Shown here: positions 55,110-63,211 of the stretch, in pieces
Layout of the letters: each line of letters starts with the position of its first letter
Numbering within the stretch: the stretch's first letter is position 1
NCBI GenBank assembly: GCA_934680015.1
Contig: CAKUSP010000001.1
Coordinates: 186,001-250,000 of the forward strand
DNA: 64,000 bases
DNA from: an uncultured Bacteroidales bacterium
GTDB taxonomy: Bacteria > Bacteroidota > Bacteroidia > Bacteroidales > UBA932
Direction of reading: 5' to 3'
The notes under the pieces: model-generated
Told to the model about the DNA's origin: nothing
Databases searched by the model: none
Seen by the model: only the letters and a program-made list of their open reading frames with translations
Position numbers and translations under genes: made by a program

Positions 55110-55997
55110 TTAAAATTTAAAACTTATTCCAACCCCTAAGGCTGGTGTAGTATTTCCGCCTAGGGCATAATGATTATTTGTGGGTAATTGTGGAGCTATA
55201 AGTGTAGGACTTACTCTCATGGAAAGGTCATCGGATATCTCAAAATCATGCATGTATGCGAAGACATTGGCATCGATTACTTGAATCAGATATCCAGCGA
55301 AGGTGAAAAGTAGCGCATAGTCCCTATAACGGCGATATAGATCTTTATAGTATTTAGCTGTTTCGGCACTTATATATGTGGTGTCGCCAGAATTATAAAT
55401 GGCTCTAAATCTTTCGAAATTCTCCTTGAATTTTATATAGTAACTTCCACTTCCTATTATTATACCCCAGTATAAAGGTAGTTTCCAGAGTTCGCGGTTA
55501 TAAATCTGTCCTAATCCAGGAAGAAGAAGTGAGTAGAGGGTAGCTTTTTGAGGATTAGGCCAATCCGATGGCTCATAACTAATTACGCCATCCATTAAAG
55601 AGCCCCAATAACTTAGCGCTGCACCCGCATAACATAGTGTACTGGCTAATTCGTTTCCTTTTTGCGAGAACCATATACCTCCTCCTATCCCGGCGGTTAT
55701 TCCTCCATATACAAAGGGTAGTTTCCAATAGTCTTTATTATATATCTGCATGCCACCTATACAGATGAGTGAACCTTCGAAAGAGGTCGCTACATCTATA
55801 TTGGTTTTGTGCCCTAGGGCTTTGATGTATTTTTTTACATCGAATATCTTATCTGTGGTGTCAGCTTCTTCCCCTTCGACATCGCTATAATTCTGAGAGA
55901 AAGCTTGTTCCTTGAACTGCGCCATGCAGCAAGGACGGGATAGAGCCAATGCAAAAAAGGCGCAAATAAGTAGGAATTTAACTGTTTTTAAGCGCAT
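55110..55997 (-). CDS. DUF5683-family membrane protein
   Basis: 295 residues with a signal peptide and several short hydrophobic segments (PFVYGGITAGIGGGIWF, ATLYSLLLPGLGQIYNRELWKLPLYWG). The LLPGLGQIYNRE motif with paired small hairpins is the DUF5683 hallmark. Function unknown. It overlaps the end of parB by 20 bp and usually follows parAB in this order, which suggests a conserved but unexplained link with the chromosome-partition locus. Confidence 0.8.
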   Translation of the reverse strand: MRLKTVKFLLICAFFALALSRPCCMAQFKEQAFSQNYSDVEGEEADTTDKIFDVKKYIKALGHKTNIDVATSFEGSLICIGGMQIYNKDYWKLPFVYGGITAGIGGGIWFSQKGNELASTLCYAGAALSYWGSLMDGVISYEPSDWPNPQKATLYSLLLPGLGQIYNRELWKLPLYWGIIIGSGSYYIKFKENFERFRAIYNSGDTTYISAETAKYYKDLYRRYRDYALLFTFAGYLIQVIDANVFAYMHDFEISDDLSMRVSPTLIAPQLPTNNHYALGGNTTPALGVGISFKF

Positions 55998-56922
55998 CCA
56001 AGAAGCGATTTATTTCAGCGTCGGAATTGAAATTAATGGTAAGTGAACCTTTCCCATTCTCGTTACGCTTTAGGCTTATCTTTCCTTTAAAAAACCGTGC
56101 ACACTCTTTACACAGATTTTTATGTATTTCAGGAATGTTATCTATTGCGATGTTTTTGCTCTCTACTTTACTTTCTGTGGTGGGGTCGGATTTAGACGAG
56201 AGCTGCTTGACTTTTTGCTCTAACTGTCTTACATTTAGACCATTTTTTATGGTGTAATCGCATAGCTTAGTCTGTAGATCCGCATCGTTTACCGATAGTA
56301 ATACTTTAGCATGCCCCACGCTTATTTGGCCGACTTTCAGATCGTGCTGAACTTTTACGGGTAGTTGTAGAAGTCTTATCTGATTTGCTACCGACGAACG
56401 GCTCTTGCCAAGCCTATCGGCCATCTGCTCTTGAGTGAGCTTACATTCGGTAATAAGCCTTTGGAAACTAAGCGCTACTTCTATAGGATCAAGGTTCTGT
56501 CTTTGAACATTTTCCACTATGGCCATCTCGAGCATCCCTTGGTCATCTGCTTCTCTAATATACGCTGGGATCTCTGTAAGACCAGCCATCTGGCAGGCTC
56601 TATATCTTCTTTCGCCACTGATTATCTGATACTTGCCATCGCTACACTTTCTAACGGTGATAGGTGTTATAAGACCTAGGGATCTTATACTAGCGGCCAA
56701 TCCTTCCAATTCCTCGCTGTCAAAGGATAAGCGTGGCTGGTACGGATTAGGGGATATGCGATCTACAGGTACCAAAAGAACATCGGCTGCTGAATGTGTC
56801 GATGTGCTTCCGGCCCTTTCTTTATCTTTATAACTAACTGGTTTCCTAAGGTCGTCAGCGCCTGATATATCGCCTAGTATAGCACTTAATCCACGTCCTA
56901 GGCCTCTTGGTGGTTGACTCAT
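55978..56922 (-). CDS. parB: Chromosome-partitioning protein ParB
   Basis: 314 residues beginning GLGRGLSAILGD. The CTP-binding ParB/Srx domain with GERRYRAC and the HTH segment (LTQEQMADRLGKSRSSVANQIRLLQLP) bind parS; the C-terminal dimer domain follows, with a lysine-rich end. It loads SMC and positions origins with ParA. The overlap of 4 bp with parA and 20 bp with DUF5683 indicates one operon. No parS site was looked for beyond this locus. Confidence 0.96.
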   Translation of the reverse strand: MSQPPRGLGRGLSAILGDISGADDLRKPVSYKDKERAGSTSTHSAADVLLVPVDRISPNPYQPRLSFDSEELEGLAASIRSLGLITPITVRKCSDGKYQIISGERRYRACQMAGLTEIPAYIREADDQGMLEMAIVENVQRQNLDPIEVALSFQRLITECKLTQEQMADRLGKSRSSVANQIRLLQLPVKVQHDLKVGQISVGHAKVLLSVNDADLQTKLCDYTIKNGLNVRQLEQKVKQLSSKSDPTTESKVESKNIAIDNIPEIHKNLCKECARFFKGKISLKRNENGKGSLTINFNSDAEINRFLDALKNS

Positions 56923-57698
56923 ATCGTAATGTCGTTATTTCTTTCCAGAACTTCGCGAGCGAGATTCAGGTAGTTGTTAGTTCCGTTACTATTCACATCG
57001 TAAAGCACTATCGGTTTTCCGTAAGATGGCGCTTCTGAAAGACGTATGTTTCTTTGAATTATAGTGTTGAACACCATGGTTTTGAAGTACTCCTTTAACT
57101 GATTGACTACCTGTGCGTGTACCTTGGTGCGTCCATCGAACATGGTTACAACGAAGCCTTCTATATTCAGATTCGGATTACTTCCGTTTTGAACTAATCG
57201 GATAGTCTGTAATAGCTTACCTATACCTTCAAGCGCGAAAAACTCTGGCTGCACGGGGATAATGACTGAGTCGGCAGCGGACAGACAGTTTATGGTAATC
57301 AGTCCAAGGGAAGGAGCACAGTCTATGATAATGTAGTCATAGTCGTCTTTTATATCCTTTAAGGCTTTTCTTAATATATGGTCTCTGTCAGGGAGGTCAA
57401 TGATTTCTATCTCAGCCCCTACCAAATTAATATGTGAAGGGATCATCTTTAGATAATCCATCTCGGTAGGTACTATCGTACTGGATGCATCCGTTGCACC
57501 TATCATTATCTCGTAGAGGGTTTTGCCCTCGGTATTGTCTGGAGAGTAATTTAGCCCCGAGGTGGTATTGGCCTGCGGATCCGCATCTATTATAAGCACT
57601 TTCTTTTCTAGAATGGCTAGTGATGCAGCTAAATTGATGGCGGTGGTAGTTTTTCCCACTCCGCCTTTCTGATTTGCTATAGCTATAATCTTTCCCAT
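56919..57698 (-). CDS. parA: Chromosome-partitioning ATPase ParA (Soj)
   Basis: 259 residues. Deviant Walker A KGGVGKTTTAIN, the Walker A' VLIIDADPQ, and Walker B IIIDCAPSLG match the chromosomal ParA/Soj group. No N-terminal HTH, so it is the chromosomal rather than plasmid type. It drives origin segregation with ParB, whose gene overlaps it. Confidence 0.96.
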   Translation of the reverse strand: MGKIIAIANQKGGVGKTTTAINLAASLAILEKKVLIIDADPQANTTSGLNYSPDNTEGKTLYEIMIGATDASSTIVPTEMDYLKMIPSHINLVGAEIEIIDLPDRDHILRKALKDIKDDYDYIIIDCAPSLGLITINCLSAADSVIIPVQPEFFALEGIGKLLQTIRLVQNGSNPNLNIEGFVVTMFDGRTKVHAQVVNQLKEYFKTMVFNTIIQRNIRLSEAPSYGKPIVLYDVNSNGTNNYLNLAREVLERNNDITI

Positions 57699-57735
57699 AG
57701 TTTACAAATTTAAGAAAAATGTCCCGATTATAAAA

Positions 57736-58686
57736 TTACTTTCTTCCAGAAAGAACATTAATCTTGTGAGGAAGCAACTCTAATTCTAGAGGTAATTTTC
57801 CTGCTATTTCACCATCAAGTTCTACAATATCTTCCGATTCGGCATTAAGCGGAATTATTTTAAAATTTGTCCCTCTGACATAGATTATTTTTTTAGATCT
57901 ATGAAGGCTTTTACGATAAATGCGTGGCAATTCTGGGATTATGCCTGTTATTGGAATTTTGGGAACGATTATACTATCCATTATACCATCAGTAGGATCG
58001 GCTAGGCAACATTGCTGCATCCCTCCTCCACAATAAGATCCATTCCCGAAGGCTATATCCACCACAGGCCCTCGATACACTAGCTTGTCATCGTTATAGA
58101 ACTCTATATCTATGGGCTTTATGTTAAATAGATTATGTAATAAAGAGTTAAGGTAGATACGTGCCTTGCGCTTACCTCTTTCCTTGTTATGGTTCACTTC
58201 TTCGCATACATGAGAATCGAATACCACTCCACCTATATTGGCCATATAGGAAATGGCTCCTGAAGCGAATCTGGCGCGTACTACGTCTTCTTGCTCGAAT
58301 CTTTCGTTAGCGATGATTTCTGCAGCTTTTATGGTGTCGTGTGGAATATCAAAGGTCTTGATCCAGTCATTCCCACTGCCAATGGGCATAAGTGCCAAAT
58401 AGAATTCTTCAGGGGCAGTTCCAGAAGATTCGCACCAAGACAACACTCCTTCGAATACTTCATGTATGGACCCATCACCACCGACTGCCATGATTTTTCT
58501 GTATCCCATGCGAGCAGCTGCACCAGCCAATTCTTCCGCGTGATGTTTATGCGTTGTATATACTATGTGTAGTTTGACCCCGAGCTTTTTTAGATATTTT
58601 TCGGCTGGAACCCATTTAGACATTGTTTTGCCGGAACCTGCATGAGGGTTAACTATAGTATACCATTCGTTTTTTGTAATCGACAT
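57736..58686 (-). CDS. Diacylglycerol/lipid kinase family protein
   Basis: 316 residues. The nucleotide-binding GGDGS motif (AVGGDGSIHEV) and NPHAGSGK at the N-terminus place it in the DAGK catalytic family, with a second conserved part VDIAFGNGSYCGGGM and ELDGEIAG. The substrate may be diacylglycerol, sphingoid base or another lipid; Bacteroidales make sphingolipids, but this alone does not decide. It is 37 bp upstream of parA on the same strand. Confidence 0.85.
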   Translation of the reverse strand: MSITKNEWYTIVNPHAGSGKTMSKWVPAEKYLKKLGVKLHIVYTTHKHHAEELAGAAARMGYRKIMAVGGDGSIHEVFEGVLSWCESSGTAPEEFYLALMPIGSGNDWIKTFDIPHDTIKAAEIIANERFEQEDVVRARFASGAISYMANIGGVVFDSHVCEEVNHNKERGKRKARIYLNSLLHNLFNIKPIDIEFYNDDKLVYRGPVVDIAFGNGSYCGGGMQQCCLADPTDGIMDSIIVPKIPITGIIPELPRIYRKSLHRSKKIIYVRGTNFKIIPLNAESEDIVELDGEIAGKLPLELELLPHKINVLSGRK

Positions 58687-58751
58687 CTCTTCTTTAATTC
58701 TCGAGGCGCAAATTTAGCAAAAATTCGTTAAGAAACGGTAATTTAGAAAAG

Positions 58752-59732
58752 TTACTGATTTTTATCGCTGCGTATGCTACTATGGGCATAGGAGATAACC
58801 CCCAAAATGATTAATAGAAAGGCGTGAAGTTCGTGTTGAAGCGTGGCAAAAAGTATCCCTAATTCCCAGTTTATGCCGTATATCGAACTAAGACTCATAG
58901 CTATAAGGTAATGATACGCTCCTACACCACCAGGAACAGGAATTACGGATGCTATGTTTCCTATGGCCGCGAGTAGGATAGCATCGGTTATGTCAAGTCC
59001 GGATAGGGCAGGAACGGCTTTAAGCACGAATAGGTACATAAGTATGTACATGCCCCATAGAAGCGCCGTGTACAAGAGGAATAATACTTTCCCCTGCATG
59101 TTTCGGAAAGAAGAAAACCCTGCAAACAACCCATGGAAGAACTCATAGATTTTGCTGAATAGTTTGTATCTATTTTTAAGTCTGCGACTTAAAACGACGA
59201 TGACTACTACGAGTAATACCACTAAAGTGCCCCAGAGAACATTGTGTGGATTATTAGTCAGTGGCCCCCAGATGTGCTGTGAGAAGAAATCGGAAATGGA
59301 TTCACTCCCCAATACTAATGATAGTATAACCAAAATAGCTATGGCCAATCCATCCCACGCCCTTTCCATTATTTCAGTGCCAAGCACGGCATTGTATTGA
59401 GCGCCACCTTTGCTTGCAACGGCACATCTTATTAATTCTCCCGATCCAGGAATGATGGTATTTGTGAGATTTCCGATGTTATTTGCATCCCAAATGGTCG
59501 CTAGTTTGATGTCAGGGTCAAGTGGTTTAATCATTTGATGCCATCGTAGTGCTCGTATGAAGATAGCCAGAATCGCACATATACAAAATAAGAGTACAAA
59601 GCTCCATCGTGTGCAGTGAAGATTGGCCCAGAATTGAGGCCAATCGATATTCTTGAAGGAAAACCATACCAAAATGACGGCCAGTGCCAATGAAAGTATC
59701 AGTTTTATAGCGCTTTTTGCCTTTTTATTCAT
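58752..59732 (-). CDS. Lysylphosphatidylglycerol synthase TM-region family membrane protein (flippase-like)
   Basis: About 326 residues with seven or eight hydrophobic helices. The motifs ALRWHQMIKPLDP, NNIGNLTNTIIPGSGELIRC, ERAWDGLAIA and PVPGGVGAYHY identify the UPF0104/flippase-like family related to the transmembrane part of MprF, without a synthase domain. A longer frame begins at 59786, but the ATG at 59732 (MNKKAKSAI) followed by the first helix is the natural start. A lipid-transport role is inferred from the family. It precedes the lipid kinase by 65 bp on the same strand. Confidence 0.82.
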   Translation of the reverse strand: MNKKAKSAIKLILSLALAVILVWFSFKNIDWPQFWANLHCTRWSFVLLFCICAILAIFIRALRWHQMIKPLDPDIKLATIWDANNIGNLTNTIIPGSGELIRCAVASKGGAQYNAVLGTEIMERAWDGLAIAILVILSLVLGSESISDFFSQHIWGPLTNNPHNVLWGTLVVLLVVVIVVLSRRLKNRYKLFSKIYEFFHGLFAGFSSFRNMQGKVLFLLYTALLWGMYILMYLFVLKAVPALSGLDITDAILLAAIGNIASVIPVPGGVGAYHYLIAMSLSSIYGINWELGILFATLQHELHAFLLIILGVISYAHSSIRSDKNQ

Positions 59733-59967
59733 GTATTCAATATCAATGTTTGAAAACCAATTCAAGTCCGTTTCTCTTAACGCCACGAATATAGTGATTT
59801 TTTGTAGTACTTGTAGATACGAAAAGACTGCTTCTTATTGCCAATAAGGGCGTATACAATATATGTTTTCATAAATGTTTGCAAATTCTGAAAAAAGTTT
59901 TTAACATTTGCCTAAGTATATCGTCTATATTGTGTAAGTGGCTTGAAAGAGCTTTTAAAAACGAAAC

Positions 59968-60678
59968 ATGAACGAAAGAAAGGTTACATACGAAGATTTT
60001 TTGCCGTTGAGAGATGGTCTAGTGGAATATGCGTCCAGTTTATTGAAATCTTATGAAGATGCGCAGGATATAGTTCAGGATTTATATCTTAAACTATGGA
60101 ATAGAAGAGATAGCATTTTTGAAATAGAAAACCCACGGTCTTATTGTATGGCAGTGGTACGAAATCGATGCCTCGATAAAATGAAGTCTTCGCAAATTCA
60201 GAATAAAACGCAGATGCCAGCGGACATGCCTGAGCCACGTAGTGATATTCAGGTTGAAATGGAAGAGAAGGAGGGGCTAAAGGCGACATTGGCAGAAATA
60301 GAAAAGCTTCCTAAAGGTCAACGCTCAGTGCTTATGAAAAGAGCAGTGGAGGATTTGTCTTATGAGCAGATAGGAAAGCAGTTAGGCATGAATCCCCAAT
60401 CTATGCGCACACAGATGAGCCTAGCCCGTAAGACCTTAATGAAAAGAGTCGCTTGGGCATTTGCTGCGGTGGCTGTCATTGCAGTGGTGGGAGTAGGAAT
60501 TTTAAATAGAAGGCCATCGGCTCCGCAAGACACATTTAGTGACCCAATGATGGCTTATGCCGAGTTAGAAAAGACATTTAATAAGATATCTTCGAAAGTC
60601 GATCAGGGGATGGAACTTGCGCGCAGTACCGAACCGGAATTCGAGAAGGTGGAAAAAATAATAAATAAAAAATACTAG
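59968..60678 (+). CDS. ECF sigma factor fused to a membrane anchor and periplasmic tail
   Basis: 236 residues. Sigma-2 is at about 18-75 (YEDAQDIVQDLYLKLW) and sigma-4 at about 105-157 (LPKGQRSVLMKRAVEDLSYEQIGKQLG, HTH SMRTQMSLARKTL). Where ECF sigma factors normally end, this one continues without interruption into a transmembrane helix (161-179) and a tail of about 57 residues beginning RRPSAPQDTFSDPMMAYAELEKTF. That tail recalls small membrane proteins usually encoded by a separate gene after such sigma factors in Bacteroidales, so it looks like a fusion of sigma and its membrane partner. The two DUF4252 genes follow 6 and 10 bp later. Confidence 0.85.
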   Translation: MNERKVTYEDFLPLRDGLVEYASSLLKSYEDAQDIVQDLYLKLWNRRDSIFEIENPRSYCMAVVRNRCLDKMKSSQIQNKTQMPADMPEPRSDIQVEMEEKEGLKATLAEIEKLPKGQRSVLMKRAVEDLSYEQIGKQLGMNPQSMRTQMSLARKTLMKRVAWAFAAVAVIAVVGVGILNRRPSAPQDTFSDPMMAYAELEKTFNKISSKVDQGMELARSTEPEFEKVEKIINKKY

Positions 60679-60684
60679 TCAATT

Positions 60685-61173
60685 ATGAAGAAAATCGTTT
60701 TTATGGCAGTGTTAATACTGTCTTGTGTAGGGGCTTTTGCTCAAAGTGGAAATTCTATTTACATGAAGTATTCAGAAAAACCCATGGTAAACAGTGTATA
60801 TATTTCACCATCTATGTTTAAGCTGATGGGACAACTGCCAGATATGGAAATGGATGATGAAACTGTGAATCTAACGGCTGCAGTGAAAACTTTATCCGGT
60901 CTTTATATTCTGGAAAGTGAAAATAAGGGGGTAAACGATAATATTGCAAAAGATCTGGCTAAAATGGTGCAGTCATCTGAATATGAGCTACTAATGGAAT
61001 CAAAAGATGATGGGGAGATGATGCGTATATACATTGTGTCTGATGGCGATTATGTGAAGTCTTTCGTGCTGTACAGCCTTGACGAAGAAGAATGTGATTT
61101 TATATGTATCGAAGGGAATATGCTTAAGACCCAGATGATGAGTTTAATAGGAGAAGCAGTTTCACAGAATTAA
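60685..61173 (+). CDS. DUF4252 exported protein
   Basis: 162 residues, signal peptide with cleavage after GAFAQ. The DUF4252 pattern is visible: NSVYISPSMFKLMGQLPDM, LSGLYILESEN, MVQSSEYELLMESKDDGEMMRIYIV and the C-terminal CIEGNMLKTQMMSLIG. These small proteins are typical of operons led by ECF sigma factors in Bacteroidetes; their biochemical role is unknown. It lies 6 bp after the sigma gene. Confidence 0.88.
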   Translation: MKKIVFMAVLILSCVGAFAQSGNSIYMKYSEKPMVNSVYISPSMFKLMGQLPDMEMDDETVNLTAAVKTLSGLYILESENKGVNDNIAKDLAKMVQSSEYELLMESKDDGEMMRIYIVSDGDYVKSFVLYSLDEEECDFICIEGNMLKTQMMSLIGEAVSQN

Positions 61174-61183
61174 TTTGAATAAC

Positions 61184-61708
61184 ATGAAAAGAGTTTTAGT
61201 TTTATGTGCTTTAGCACTTGCTACTTGCGTATGTCTATATGGAAAAAATGTAAAAGATACATCTAAGGAGATAGTTAAGTTAGCTAAATCATACAGAAAT
61301 AAGCCAGGTTTCGAAGTGGTTAATTTGGGCCCTACTTCCATGTCTCTTATGAAAATGGCAGCTAAGGCTGAGGCAAGATATGACGACGATGATGATTTGG
61401 ATGATCGCGAAGATGCTTGGAATGAGGTGGATATTTTAAGCGGGGTTAAAAGGATGCTTGTAGTTGATTATGAAGATGCATCTTATGCAGACAAGAGTTC
61501 TTTTAATGAAAAATTGTTAAAATGTCTGGAGGGGTGCGAACTGTTGCTTTCGACTATTGATGACGGGGAAGAGACGAAAATCTACGGAAGAGTTTTAGAT
61601 GATGGCGTAACACTTAATGACTTAATCGTTTATGAACCTCAAGATGGAAGCTTGGTATATATGGAGGGGAAAATAGATATCCAAAAGGCACTGAGTCTTG
61701 CGCAGTAA
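61184..61708 (+). CDS. DUF4252 exported protein, second copy
   Basis: About 174 residues from ATG 61184; the frame opens at a TTG at 61175 but the ATG gives the signal peptide KRVLVLCALALATCVCLYG. The shared family pattern appears in FEVVNLGPTSMSLMKMAA, ILSGVKRMLVVDYED, LEGCELLLSTIDDGEETKIYGR and VYMEGKIDIQKAL. It carries an acidic insertion (DDDDDLDDRED) absent from the first copy. It is 10 bp after the first DUF4252 gene and is the last gene of the sigma operon; its stop abuts the 3' end of an antisense tRNA gene. Confidence 0.85.
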   Translation: MKRVLVLCALALATCVCLYGKNVKDTSKEIVKLAKSYRNKPGFEVVNLGPTSMSLMKMAAKAEARYDDDDDLDDREDAWNEVDILSGVKRMLVVDYEDASYADKSSFNEKLLKCLEGCELLLSTIDDGEETKIYGRVLDDGVTLNDLIVYEPQDGSLVYMEGKIDIQKALSLAQ

Positions 61709-61709
61709 A

Positions 61710-61784
61710 TGGTACCCCCTAGGCGAATCGAACGCCTATCACAGGAACCGGAATCCTGAATTTTATCCATTAAACTAAGGAGGC
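61710..61784 (-). tRNA. tRNA-Arg (anticodon CCG)
   Basis: On the minus strand: acceptor GCCTCCT/AGGGGGT (two G-T pairs), D-stem GTTT/AAAT, anticodon stem CAGGA/TCCTG with loop TTCCGGT (anticodon CCG), T-stem AGGCG/CGCCT with loop TTCGATT, discriminator A and an encoded CCA (61712-61710). It reads the CGG codon. Its 3' end lies one base from the stop of the convergent DUF4252 gene. Confidence 0.93.
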
Positions 61785-61805
61785 AAATATTTTTTTCAAA
61801 ATTCA

Positions 61806-61835
61806 CGGGGAGTTTGCATCACTGCGAACTCCCCG
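61806..61835. terminator. 12-bp GC-rich stem-loop between tRNA-Arg and the DUF4493 gene
   Basis: CGGGGAGTTTGC (61806-61817) pairs with GCGAACTCCCCG (61824-61835) with one G-T wobble and a 6-nt loop. It may end the sigma/DUF4252 transcript that reads through the antisense tRNA; there is no T-run on the plus side. A 22-codon ATG frame (61858-61926) follows it but is unsupported as a gene. Confidence 0.5.
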
Positions 61836-61984
61836 CTACTTAACCTAAACTTAAACTATGAAAAACTTCGATGCAAATATAATGTTTTTCCAAAATAAAT
61901 ACAAATTTTTCAGAGAAAGTCCGTAACTTTTTATAATATTGCACTTAAGCCGTGGTTTTGCGGTGACACTTAAACTTTTTTACT

Positions 61985-63145
61985 ATGTTGTTTTTTTATA
62001 AAAAAAGGCTTCGGTCTTTAAGTGCAATTATCTTATTATTATCGGCTTCGGCCTGTGAATCACTTTTTCTTCCGCGAACATCAGAAGGAACGTTATCCAT
62101 TCATTTTGAGGAAAATATGAGTTTGCCTTCTGTTCCTTTAGTTAGTTTAATGCCGGAGGAGCAACGACTAAACAGTACAGCAGCGGAAAGTAAGGTGGAG
62201 GTCCAATTGGATACTAATGATTTTATTCTTTCCGTAGTAGGCTCAGGAGGAGCATCTTTGTATTATGGTTCCTTTGGCGCAGCTCCCGAGAGAATAATTA
62301 CATCTGCAGGTACATATACTATTAGTGCCAAATCGTGTGAGTTTTATACTCCGCTTTTTTCAAGTCCTCAGTTTGGGGATACAAAGACGGCTGTTGTTAA
62401 ACCGGGGAAGGAGTGTAGTGTGGTGCTGAATTGTGAGCAGCTAAATTGTGGAGTGAGGCTTAAGATAGATCCGCAGTTTTTAACGGAATATCCTTCTGGA
62501 GTTTTATTCTTGAAATCATCAGAGGGAAAGCTGATGTATGGCTATTCTGAAAGTAGAACGGCATACTTTAGACCTGGTAATGTCTCGCTTGTGTTAAATA
62601 ATGGTGGAAAAGAAACTACGCTAGCTACATATAAGCTTGAATCTAAACAGGTTCTTACTATCAAGCTTGAAATAAATGCAGACTCGCAAAGTCAGGTTAC
62701 TTCTGGCATTCATATAAAAGTGGATACAGCTCGTATCTGGCGTAGTGATAAGATAGTGATTGGCGGTGGGGGCCAGGCAGAAGGGCCAGGAGGAAAAGGC
62801 GATGAGAAAGAAGAGGCTTTAAGCATTTCGGAAGCCAAGGATATGATAGGCTCTACAGATGTCTGGGTTTATGGCTATATAGTGGGAGGAGATTTGTCTT
62901 CAAGTAGGTGTAGCTTTGAGGCTCCTTTTTCATCCCGTACGAATTTGGTGCTCGCATCGAAGAGTTCATGTAGGGAAAAGGATGATTGCCTTTCCGTTCA
63001 GCTCAACTCCGGTAAGATACGGGACGCATTGAATCTGGTAGATAACCCTTCACTTTTAGGAAAGAAGATATATCTAAAAGGTGATATAGTGGAGGCTTAT
63101 TATGGAATTCCAGGCATTCAGGCTATAAGCGAATATTCTTTTTAA
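61985..63145 (+). CDS. DUF4493/DUF6359-type lipoprotein
   Basis: 386 residues. Lipoprotein signal with lipobox near residue 24 (LLLSASAC). The N-terminal part (GTLSIHFEEN, VEVQLDTNDFILSVVGSGG, YTISAKSCEF) resembles the DUF4493 family of surface proteins; after a glycine-rich linker (about 253-270) comes a C-terminal domain (VWVYGYIVGGDLSSSRCSF, then LLGKKIYLKGDIVEAYYGIPGIQAISEYSF) that matches the DUF6359/OB-fold type. Probably an outer-membrane-anchored surface lipoprotein of unknown ligand. It stands alone with its own upstream region. Confidence 0.75.
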   Translation: MLFFYKKRLRSLSAIILLLSASACESLFLPRTSEGTLSIHFEENMSLPSVPLVSLMPEEQRLNSTAAESKVEVQLDTNDFILSVVGSGGASLYYGSFGAAPERIITSAGTYTISAKSCEFYTPLFSSPQFGDTKTAVVKPGKECSVVLNCEQLNCGVRLKIDPQFLTEYPSGVLFLKSSEGKLMYGYSESRTAYFRPGNVSLVLNNGGKETTLATYKLESKQVLTIKLEINADSQSQVTSGIHIKVDTARIWRSDKIVIGGGGQAEGPGGKGDEKEEALSISEAKDMIGSTDVWVYGYIVGGDLSSSRCSFEAPFSSRTNLVLASKSSCREKDDCLSVQLNSGKIRDALNLVDNPSLLGKKIYLKGDIVEAYYGIPGIQAISEYSF

Positions 63146-63211
63146 CGGAAAAAGTCATTATCTTAGTAGGCTCGTTTTTTTGTGGGTTTACTAGAAAACA
63201 GCTTCTAAGAT

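Noticed and set aside
61858..61926. 22-codon ATG frame after the GC-rich stem-loop
   Set aside because: Possible leader peptide, but it lacks a promoter between it and the stem-loop, shows no run of regulatory codons, and no alternative hairpin was seen before the DUF4493 gene.
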